Positions 36,978-43,188 of a stretch of 64,000 bases of DNA are shown one piece after another. The notes beneath the pieces are model-generated. The model did not search any database. It had not been told where the DNA came from and saw nothing but the letters and a program-made list of their open reading frames with translations. Position numbers and translations under genes: made by a program. Within the stretch, counting starts at the first letter, position 1. Each line of letters begins with the position of its first letter. The stretch comes from DATJLY01 sp963773665 (lineage in GTDB: Bacteria; Pseudomonadota; Alphaproteobacteria; ATCC43930; CGMCC-115725), in the NCBI GenBank assembly GCA_963773665.1, contig CAVZBZ010000001.1, positions 124,001-188,000 of the forward strand, written 5' to 3'.

Positions 36978-37628
36978 TCAGGTCGTCTGGCCGAGCTTCG
37001 CGCGCTGCGTGGCGAGCGAATGCTCGAGGTTCCGGCGCTTCTCGTCGTCGCTGCGGGCGCGCACGAGGCGCCGGTCGGCGATGGTGGTGTCCTGGCCCTC
37101 GCACGGATCGGCGATCGCGTCCTCGAGCGAATGCGCCCATTTCCATTGCGCTGCGGGCCGCACGCGGTCGTCGCTGCCGACCACGTCGAGGCCCCAGAAA
37201 ATCTCGAGCCGGTGGCCGTCGGGATCGTTGAATTCGACCGCGATCTGCGAGCCGGCGCGGCGCCGGCCCTCGAAATCGATCGCGATGCCGTGCGCCTCCA
37301 GGTGCTCGCGCGCGCGCAGCACCTCGTCGAGCGAGCCCACCTCGAACGCGATGTGGTTGAGCTCGATATGCTGCGAATCCCCCGGCATGGAGCCGACGAA
37401 TCCCACCCCGTGATGGTCGCTCGCGCAGCGCATGAACACCATGCCGCCCGGCACCATCTCGTCGGGATAGACGTCCGACACCTTGAAGCCCAGCACCTCG
37501 GTATAAAAGCGCACCGTACGCTCGATGTCGCGGCAGTGCAGCACGACATGCCCGATCTTGCCGATGCGGAACGGCATGCCAGTGGGCCGCGTCATCGCCT
37601 TCACGCGCTCGGGATCGAATTTCGCCAT
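36978..37628 (-). CDS. VOC-family (glyoxalase/extradiol dioxygenase-like) protein inside phage module
   Basis: 216 aa. A single VOC domain pair with metal-ligand pattern: His in IGKIGHVVLHCRD, His in IELNHIAFEVG and Glu in RLEIFWGLD. Also GMVFMRCASDHHGVGFVG. The C-terminal 40 residues are charged. This looks like a bacterial metabolic enzyme (catechol 2,3-dioxygenase-like), not a phage structural gene. It lies between small and large terminase genes, a typical moron position, and reads with the phage operon. Confidence 0.85.
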   Translation of the reverse strand: MAKFDPERVKAMTRPTGMPFRIGKIGHVVLHCRDIERTVRFYTEVLGFKVSDVYPDEMVPGGMVFMRCASDHHGVGFVGSMPGDSQHIELNHIAFEVGSLDEVLRAREHLEAHGIAIDFEGRRRAGSQIAVEFNDPDGHRLEIFWGLDVVGSDDRVRPAAQWKWAHSLEDAIADPCEGQDTTIADRRLVRARSDDEKRRNLEHSLATQRAKLGQTT

Positions 37629-37716
37629 GTCGCCCTCGCCGGTCGCGCCGGAAAATCCCGGCTCAGCAAGGGCTGAGTGTAGTGCGAATTCCCGCCTCGT
37701 GAAATCACCACGCGCC

Positions 37717-37736
37717 GCCCCCGCGAAAGCGGGGGC
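37717..37736. repeat. REP-like palindrome, second copy
   Basis: GCCCCCGCGAAAGCGGGGGC, a perfect inverted repeat sharing its CCCGCGAAAGCGGG core with the element at 32662. It lies between the terminase small subunit stop and the VOC gene start. Confidence 0.75.
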
Positions 37737-37747
37737 CCAGGACGGGG

Positions 37748-38269
37748 TTAGGCCTCCTCGTCCTCCGGCGCGGCCGCTTCGAGATAGGGCCTGAGCCGCG
37801 CCAGAAGCCGCGCGCGGCCGGACGGCGCGGCCTCGGCCGAGCCCGCGTCGTAGAGGCCGCAATGGCGCGCCAGCATTTCGAGCGCAGCCCCCTTGTCGTG
37901 CAGCCTGACGGCGATCTGCCGCCCGGCGCGGTCGGATGCCTTCAGCTCGGCGATCGCCGCAGCATCGCCGTCGGAAAGTTTTTGCAGCCGCTTGACCGAA
38001 ATCTCGCTCGCGCTCCACGTGGCGATGCGCGCGAAATCGGCGAACGCGACGCGCGCGAGTTCCAGCAGCACGCGCTCGCGCGTGATGCCGGTGCGCTGGC
38101 TCCGCGCGTGCTGCGCGCCGGCGATGGCGTAGCTCACCTCGGGATTGCGCATGAGTTCGTACCCCTGTCTCGTGGCGCGGTCCGGCCGGTAGCCGGCGCG
38201 GATCGCCGCCGCCGTGCGATCGGCATCGACGAGATATTCGGCGGCGAAGCGGCGCTGGCGCCGGTTCAC
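37748..38269 (-). CDS. Terminase small subunit-like protein, paralogue 1
   Basis: 173 aa. NRRQRRFAAEYLVDADRTAA, AIRAGYRPDRATRQGYELMR and NPEVSYAI match the N-terminal DNA-binding domain of XtmA/terminase_2 small subunits, and ALEMLARHCGLYD matches the C-terminal helix. Four-base overlap (ATGA) with paralogue 2 upstream. It would recognise packaging sites and recruit TerL. Confidence 0.88.
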   Translation of the reverse strand: MNRRQRRFAAEYLVDADRTAAAIRAGYRPDRATRQGYELMRNPEVSYAIAGAQHARSQRTGITRERVLLELARVAFADFARIATWSASEISVKRLQKLSDGDAAAIAELKASDRAGRQIAVRLHDKGAALEMLARHCGLYDAGSAEAAPSGRARLLARLRPYLEAAAPEDEEA

Positions 38270-38811
38270 GACGGATCTTCCGCGGGCGGCAGCAGTCCGG
38301 GCGGCGGCTCGAGCCCGGCCTCCTTGAAGAGGCGCGCGAAGATCGCGGCGGCCTTGCGGTTCTGCTCCTGCGGATCGACGAACGCGCGCTGATCCTGCAA
38401 GCCCAGATGCTTCATCAGCGCGCGCAGCGCCCGCGTCTTGTCGTGCAGGCGGATGCGGGCCCCGTGGCGCGGCCCGGCCGGCGCCACGAACGCAACCGCG
38501 CCGCTGTCGCCCGGTGCCAGTTCGGCGCTCGGCACGAGCGCGAGCCTGCCCTCCTCGATCCGCGCATAGCGCCTGATGTCGCTGAACGCGATGAGCGAAA
38601 GTTCCGCCAGCACGCGGTCGGCATTCACATGGATCGTGCGCTCCTGCTGCCCGACCCGCGCCTCGATCGCGCCGGCCACCTCGGGCTGGCGCAGCAGATA
38701 CTTGGCGTAGTGCGGCGCCGACTGGTCCGCATATCCCGCGCGCCGCGCGGCATCCGCCGCATTGAGATCGACCATGTATTCGTCAACGAATTTCCGGCGG
38801 CGTGGCGTCAT
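38266..38811 (-). CDS. Terminase small subunit-like protein, paralogue 2
   Basis: 181 aa. TPRRRKFVDEYMVDLNAADA and ARRAGYADQSAPHYAKYLLR, followed by QPEVAGAI, give the same layout as paralogue 1 but with divergent sequence; the C-terminal half has RALMKHLGLQ, parallel to the other copy's C-terminal helix. The ATG at 38811 follows GGAAG; an upstream TTG at 38829 is less likely. First gene after promoter B. Confidence 0.85.
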   Translation of the reverse strand: MTPRRRKFVDEYMVDLNAADAARRAGYADQSAPHYAKYLLRQPEVAGAIEARVGQQERTIHVNADRVLAELSLIAFSDIRRYARIEEGRLALVPSAELAPGDSGAVAFVAPAGPRHGARIRLHDKTRALRALMKHLGLQDQRAFVDPQEQNRKAAAIFARLFKEAGLEPPPGLLPPAEDPS

Positions 38812-38871
38812 GCGGGGCTTCCGGTGCAAGGCGGCGAACCCATCGCCGAGCGGATTTGTCAGGATGGCGAA

Positions 38872-38914
38872 TACATATCACATCGTTCGGACAGAGTCAA
38901 GTAAAAACCGTACG
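38872..38914 (-). promoter_or_regulatory. Sigma-70-type promoter of the small terminase operon (promoter B)
   Basis: Minus-strand TTGACT (38895-38900), 17-base spacer, TATGTA (38872-38877). CGTACGG (38909-38915) lies upstream of the -35. Most positions across about 60 bases agree with promoter A, including GGATGGC and ATATCACATCG. A plus-strand TACAAT (38920-38925) could serve the divergent small gene. Confidence 0.72.
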
Positions 38915-38950
38915 GCGCGTACAATCGAGTTTGTGACAGGCTGCGCCCCG

Positions 38951-39265
38951 ATGAGCGAGGGCGAAAATTTTTACGCGCGTCTGGCCGCCCGCGGGATTGA
39001 TGCGCGAGGCGCGCGCGCACGCAAAGGGCGGCTCCCCTTGGCGCCGATGGCGCCGGCGGTGGCGCTCGAGACATTTCTCGCGTGGCTCGTCGTGCGCTAT
39101 CGCCTGAAGCTCGGCGGGTTCGATGCGCAGCGCTACGTGCGCGAGGTGGCCGAGAGCGCCATCGACTTCGCCCGCGCCGGCGACACGCTGCGCCTCGTTT
39201 TCGACTGCCCGTCGTCCCGCATCGCAGCTTTGCGCGCGCGGCTCGAGGCGGGCGCGGCGGCGTGA
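38951..39265 (+). CDS. Small phage protein, 104 aa
   Basis: SEGENFYARLAARGIDARGA, then an Arg-rich stretch and a helical LETFLAWLVVRYRLKLGGFD. It reads away from promoter B on the opposite strand. Not recognised; a small regulatory or DNA-binding protein is possible from the basic N-terminal half. No strong ribosome binding site. Confidence 0.55.
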   Translation: MSEGENFYARLAARGIDARGARARKGRLPLAPMAPAVALETFLAWLVVRYRLKLGGFDAQRYVREVAESAIDFARAGDTLRLVFDCPSSRIAALRARLEAGAAA

Positions 39266-39298
39266 ATCAAGGCGACGGGGTGAGTTTCGAGATCGGTA

Positions 39299-40150
39299 CT
39301 ACTTGGCAATGACGAATTCTGCGGGTCCGGGTAATGTCGTAATCTGAAATTCCCCGGTTTCTGGAAATTTTTTTATTTCGGCCCCGAAAGTCACAAAACG
39401 TCCCTTTCTGCCATCGGGAGCCACCGTTCTGATCGAATGGCAAAGAGTCACAAACTTGCCTTTCCAATCCGTTTTCTGAACTTGGAAGGTTTCAGACACA
39501 CTCCTACTTTTGCCGGGCTCAATTGCCAGTGAGTATGGCTTTTTGTCCACGCCATCCTCAGAGAGCGCTTCTGGATAGTAGATCCAATATGTCATGCCTG
39601 GGGAGATTTGCATTGGCGTACTTGCGGTAGTGAGCATGGCTCTTTCGTCCTGCACGGTGTCCGGCGAGCAGAGATTGACCACGCGTTGATTTGGAGAACT
39701 ACGCTGATACGCGATTTCCCAATATACGATTGCAAGCTGGTCGATCAGGATTTCTTTCTCTCCCGGATTCTGGATCGTGTACTCAATAGTGAGCGCGCCA
39801 TCGCCGGTAAGGTCGGGATGATCGATATAAAAGGCGGCGATGAAATCTGGCGGTTCGAGTGGCCAGAAATGCCAAGCCACCCAGGTCATTGCGCCCACGG
39901 AAAGCGCGACAACTCCGACAAATCGTCTCAGGCGACGTTGCCGACCTTCCGTCGGTGTGCTGGCTTCACCCCGCCGCGCTACCCATATCGCTAGCCCAAG
40001 TAGAGCTAGTGTTCCGAAAATCCCGCCCCAAAAGAGAATAAAGACCCAATGGGCCGACAGATGGAGATATTGAGGCGCGACCATCATTGTCGCCGCAAAT
40101 GGGATTGCTGCAACGGCGAGAAGGAATGGGATGATATAGTCTCGACGCAT
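39299..40150 (-). CDS. Membrane protein of unknown function with extracytoplasmic domain; low-GC cargo gene
   Basis: About 283 aa. Three hydrophobic segments (IIPFLLAVAAIPFAATMMVA, HWVFILFWGGIFGTLALLGL and GVVALSVGAMTWVAWHF) precede a roughly 170-residue beta-rich domain containing LTIEYTIQNPGEKEILIDQL. The sequence is visibly richer in A and T than neighbouring genes, suggesting separate acquisition. No phage or defence family was recognised. The ATG at 40150 is preferred to an in-frame TTG at 40186. It could be a moron acting on the host envelope. Confidence 0.68.
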   Translation of the reverse strand: MRRDYIIPFLLAVAAIPFAATMMVAPQYLHLSAHWVFILFWGGIFGTLALLGLAIWVARRGEASTPTEGRQRRLRRFVGVVALSVGAMTWVAWHFWPLEPPDFIAAFYIDHPDLTGDGALTIEYTIQNPGEKEILIDQLAIVYWEIAYQRSSPNQRVVNLCSPDTVQDERAMLTTASTPMQISPGMTYWIYYPEALSEDGVDKKPYSLAIEPGKSRSVSETFQVQKTDWKGKFVTLCHSIRTVAPDGRKGRFVTFGAEIKKFPETGEFQITTLPGPAEFVIAK

Positions 40151-40263
40151 GTTGACGACTTTGCCCTTCCCGGAGCTCGGGCGCAAATCGGACGAGGCCG
40201 GATGCTCTCAATTCCGCGAAGCGCGGGGCGCTGCAAAGCGGTGGTAACTTTGGCGCGCATCCC

Positions 40264-40794
40264 TCACATCCCCCACCACGCTTGGAGCGTGCCAAGCGCC
40301 GCCACCAGAACGCCGCTCGCCTGTTCCTGGCCGATCGCGCGGCCGTTCCAGCCCTGGCGCAGGGCCCAGTCCTTGATCGAGTTCTCGCAGCCGACGACGA
40401 ACCACAGGCACGAGCCCGCGGGCGACGAGAGGCCTCCCACCGCGGCGAGCGCGCGCGCCAATTTCTCGCGCGCCGCTTCCTGGCTTTCGCTGCGGTCGAG
40501 CCTGCGCGCGCCGAGATGCGGCGTGCGGGCGAGGTCGGGCGCGCGCAGCGGGTCGAGCGAAGCGCGCTGGAACAGCGCATGAAAATCCTCGCCTGCCTGG
40601 CGCATTTCTGGCGTGATCGTGCCCTTGCGCGCGAGCCAGCCCAGAAGATCGACGCGGCGGTAGGGGCGCGACGGCCGCCCTCCCTCGTCGGCGATGGCGG
40701 CGGCCAAAATCTCGACATCGCCCTTCTGCCAGCGCTCGCGCGTCGGCCCGGCGCCGTCGTCGCGCGGCGGCATCTTTCGACGCGCGCTTCTCAT
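40264..40794 (-). CDS. DUF6456-family protein (phage regulator-like)
   Basis: 176 aa. QAGEDFHALFQRASLDPLRA in the middle and the C-terminal CLWFVVGCENSIKDWALRQG with GVLVAALGTLQAWWG match the DUF6456 pattern found in alphaproteobacterial regulators and prophages. Its ATG overlaps the GcrA-like gene stop. Possible role in late-gene control is inferred from position, not from residues. Confidence 0.72.
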   Translation of the reverse strand: MRSARRKMPPRDDGAGPTRERWQKGDVEILAAAIADEGGRPSRPYRRVDLLGWLARKGTITPEMRQAGEDFHALFQRASLDPLRAPDLARTPHLGARRLDRSESQEAAREKLARALAAVGGLSSPAGSCLWFVVGCENSIKDWALRQGWNGRAIGQEQASGVLVAALGTLQAWWGM

Positions 40795-41168
40795 GCCAAT
40801 TCTCCTTCCAGCCCGCGCGGCTCGAGCGCCAACTCGCACAGCACCTCCTCGGGCTCGGTCGCGAGCGGCGTCTCGAGCAGCGGGTCGCAGCCAACACCGG
40901 GCAGCGGCGGGCGGGCGGCCTCGAATTCGAACTCGGCGAGAATCGCCGCCGCCTCGGGCGAGTCCGGATCGACCTGGCACAGCGTGCGATGCAGCCGGCA
41001 ATATGAGCTGCCGCGCTCGGCCGGCGCCGTGCAGAACCGCGCCGCCCCGCCCGATCCGGCGACGATGTAGCCGCACGGCTTCTGGCTTGCCGCCGGGCCA
41101 GTGGGGGAGTATGTTCTTGAAATGTTCTCAATTTCGCCCGCGAAAACGCCGTCCCCGCTCTGGTCCAT
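40791..41168 (-). CDS. Small protein with GcrA-like cysteine/histidine motif
   Basis: 125 aa. CGYIVAGSGGAARFCTAPAE and RGSSYCRLHRTLC resemble the zinc-ribbon-like C-terminal motif of GcrA cell-cycle regulators (C...FC...P...YC...H). It lacks the N-terminal DNA-binding helix-turn-helix of true GcrA. The rest is acidic. The ATG at 41168 has GAGGAGC at good spacing and a promoter upstream (41226-41254). Coupled with the DUF6456 gene. Confidence 0.66.
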   Translation of the reverse strand: MDQSGDGVFAGEIENISRTYSPTGPAASQKPCGYIVAGSGGAARFCTAPAERGSSYCRLHRTLCQVDPDSPEAAAILAEFEFEAARPPLPGVGCDPLLETPLATEPEEVLCELALEPRGLEGELA

Positions 41169-41225
41169 CGCTTCGCTCCTCTGGGATGCGCGCTGGCCCC
41201 CGAAGGGGGCCCGGCGATGCTGCCT

Positions 41226-41294
41226 TCTGTACAATAATTCCGTACGATTGTCAAGGGAAAAAGCGTTGCACGCTTCGAGCAGATGGCGTACATT
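41226..41294. promoter_or_regulatory. Divergent promoters and CGTACG operator between regulator operon and repressor
   Basis: Minus strand: TTGACA (41249-41254), 17 bases, TACAGA (41226-41231), driving the GcrA-like gene. Plus strand: TTGCAC (41266-41271), 17 bases, TACATT (41289-41294), ending five bases before the repressor ATG (41300). CCGTACG (41240-41246) sits inside the minus promoter spacer, where a repressor would block it. Confidence 0.72.
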
Positions 41295-41299
41295 AAGCC

Positions 41300-41979
41300 A
41301 TGGCTGAAACCTCTCCCATCACGCGCAAATTGAAGCAGCTGCGCCAGCGCGCCGGGTTGTCGATCCGCGAGGTCGCACATGCGCTCGGCATGGAGCACGG
41401 CTCGAGCTACCAGCATTACGAGGACCGCTACCGCAAGCCGCACCTGCCCTTGGATTTCGTGCGCCGCCTCGTGCCGATCTTCGAGAAGGGCGGCGTTTCG
41501 GCGGCCGAGGTCTATGGCTTGGCCGGCGTCGATGCGGCGCAGCGTCCGTTGGGCGACGAGACCATGCTGCACATCGAGGAGCTCGACGTGCGCGCCGGCG
41601 CCGGCAGCGGCCTTGCCGGCGGGCCCGAACGCGTCATCGCCGAATGGCAGGTGCCGACCGGCATCGTGCGCGGCTACTCGACCGCGCCGGCGCACGAGCT
41701 GCAGAATCATCACGGTAATGGGTGATTCGCATGGAGCCGTCGCTCCTGCCCGGCCAGCGCGTGCTGGTCGATACCGGCGACAAGAAACCGTCGCCGCCCG
41801 GCATCTTCGTCGTGTGGGACGGGCTCGGCCTCGTCGTCAAGCGCGTCCAGGTCGTCCCGCACAGCGAACCGGCGCGCGTGCGGATCACCTCCGACAATCC
41901 GAAATACGAGCCCTACGAGCGCACGCTCGACGAGGCCTATATCCAGGGCCGCGTGATCGGCCAATGGAAATGGCTGTAG
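41300..41979 (+). pseudogene. CI/LexA-like S24 repressor, broken by two extra bases
   Basis: The N-terminal reading (PITRKLKQLRQRAGLSIREV to GYSTAPAHELQ) is an HTH repressor domain and stops at 41725. The C-terminal reading (MEPSLLPGQRVLVDTGDKK to GRVIGQWKWL) is an S24 peptidase tail with catalytic Lys in LVVKRVQ. Between them, a 24-base stretch in a third frame reads IITVMGDS, containing the nucleophile Ser. Removing one base near 41705 and one at 41730 yields 225 intact residues. Start ATG lies close to the -10 box, so the transcript may be leaderless. Confidence 0.85.
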
Positions 41980-41980
41980 T

Positions 41981-42044
41981 CGTACGCATACCCTTGAAGT
42001 TTGAACGCTAAATACGTATATCCTCCCGGCCAGACCGGGAGGAT
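41981..42044 (+). promoter_or_regulatory. Promoter and RBS-containing hairpin before 95-aa gene
   Basis: CGTACG (41981-41986), then TTGAAG (41994-41999), 17 bases, TATATC (42017-42022). A perfect 10-bp inverted repeat ATCCTCCCGG/CCGGGAGGAT (42020-42044) contains the GGGAGG ribosome binding site of the ATG at 42047, so the RNA could hide it. Confidence 0.55.
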
Positions 42045-42046
42045 GC

Positions 42047-42334
42047 ATGCACGATCCGCTTTCCGCGCTCAGCCGTCTCGAGCGCAGCCACGACGGCCCG
42101 ATCCCGCCTGACGCTCGCCTCGCCGCGCGTTTCGGCTCTTCCGAGGCGGCGCTCAGCGCGCAGGCTGCCGGCGAGGCTCATTTCTTCACGACGCTGGCCC
42201 GCGGCCAGATCGATGCGATCCGGCAAAGCCGGAAATCGGGCCGGCCCGACCGCGCGCTCTGCGACACGCTCGCCCTTTATCTTGCCGAACGGCGCCGCTT
42301 CCGCCGCATCGCGGCCTCCGGTAAGGTCCGCTGA
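42047..42334 (+). CDS. Small soluble protein, 95 aa, at element boundary
   Basis: HDPLSALSRLERSHDGPIPP, then helical sequence ending RRFRRIAASGKVR. Ribosome binding site GGGAGG precedes the ATG. The stop shares one base with the 3-hydroxyacyl-CoA dehydrogenase start (TGATG). Family not recognised. The promoter with CGTACG suggests phage control, while the overlap suggests coupling to a chromosomal gene, so its origin is unclear. Confidence 0.6.
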   Translation: MHDPLSALSRLERSHDGPIPPDARLAARFGSSEAALSAQAAGEAHFFTTLARGQIDAIRQSRKSGRPDRALCDTLALYLAERRRFRRIAASGKVR

Positions 42335-43188
42335 TGGCAGAAACGAAAGCGAAAATCGGCGTCGTCGGCGCCGGGCTCATGGGCGCGGAGATCGCGCTCG
42401 TTCACGCGCTCGCGGGGCACGACGTGCTGCTCTCCGACCGCAGCGACGAACTCCTCGCAAAGGCCATGGCGCGCGTGAAGGACGTTGTCGAAAAAGGCGT
42501 GCCGCGCGGTTTCTGGACGGCCGAAGCTGCCGAGCCGGCGCTCCAGCGCATCGAGACCACGCCCGATCTCGCGCGCTTTGCCGACCGCGACATCGTCGTC
42601 GAGGCGGTGTTCGAGAACGAGGGCGTCAAGGCCGAACTGTTCAAGACCCTGGACCGCGTCTGCCGCGATGACGCGATCTTCGCCACCAACACTTCGAGCA
42701 TCGCGATCTCGACGCTCGCCTCATATGTCTCGGACGCGCGCCGGGCGCGCTTCATCGGCACGCACTATTTCTCGCCGGTCTCGCGCATGAAGCTGGTCGA
42801 GATCATTCCCGCCTTCGATACCTCCGAGGCGACGGTCGCCGCGGCAACCGCGCTCGCGCAAGGGGTCGGCAAGAACCCTATCCGGGTGAAGGACGTGGTG
42901 GGATTTGCCGTGAACCGCGTCCTCACCGCCTTTCTGATCGAGGCCGTGAAGCTCGTCGAGGAGGGGGTAGCCACGCCCGCCGACATAGATCTCGCCTGCC
43001 GCCTTGGGCTCGGCCATCCGATGGGCCCGTTCGAGCTCATGGATGCGGTGAGTTCGTCGCTCGCCCTCGAGGTCATGGGAATCCTGCACGAAGCCTATGG
43101 CGAGCGGTTTCGCCCGCCCGCGCTCATGAAACAGACGGTGAAGGCGGGCCGGACCGGCCGCCGCGCCGGCAAGGGTTGGCGCGTCTAG
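42334..43188 (+). CDS. 3-hydroxyacyl-CoA (3-hydroxybutyryl-CoA) dehydrogenase
   Basis: 284 aa. Rossmann NAD site KIGVVGAGLMGAEIALVHAL, VEAVFENEGVKAELF, TNTSSIAIS, the catalytic His in RFIGTHYFSPVSRMKLVEII, and DVVGFAVNRVLTAFLIEAVK with the C-terminal domain GLGHPMGPFELMD. Full length for the short HbdA/PaaH-type enzymes used in butyrate or aromatic acid beta-oxidation. It ends convergently overlapping metZ by four bases. Confidence 0.93.
   Translation: MAETKAKIGVVGAGLMGAEIALVHALAGHDVLLSDRSDELLAKAMARVKDVVEKGVPRGFWTAEAAEPALQRIETTPDLARFADRDIVVEAVFENEGVKAELFKTLDRVCRDDAIFATNTSSIAISTLASYVSDARRARFIGTHYFSPVSRMKLVEIIPAFDTSEATVAAATALAQGVGKNPIRVKDVVGFAVNRVLTAFLIEAVKLVEEGVATPADIDLACRLGLGHPMGPFELMDAVSSSLALEVMGILHEAYGERFRPPALMKQTVKAGRTGRRAGKGWRV

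Larger units (their letters stand above)
15367..42334. mobile_element. Phage-derived element (GTA-like or defective prophage)
   Basis: A contiguous block on the minus strand from lysis (15.4-17 kb), through tail tip, tail, connector, capsid, protease, portal and large terminase (17-36.7 kb), to small terminases and regulators (37.7-41.2 kb), with a plus-strand repressor at 41.3 kb. It is flanked by an MFS gene and a 3-hydroxyacyl-CoA dehydrogenase gene. Most gene junctions are ATGA or TGATG overlaps. No integrase, excisionase, replication gene or att repeat was found. Several genes carry single-base frame breaks. The right edge is uncertain between 41979 and 42334. Confidence 0.85.

Noticed and set aside
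15352..42400. Attachment-site repeats or a tRNA target for the phage-like element
   Set aside because: No direct repeat longer than chance and no tRNA-like cloverleaf was seen at either edge by eye. A computed self-comparison would be decisive.
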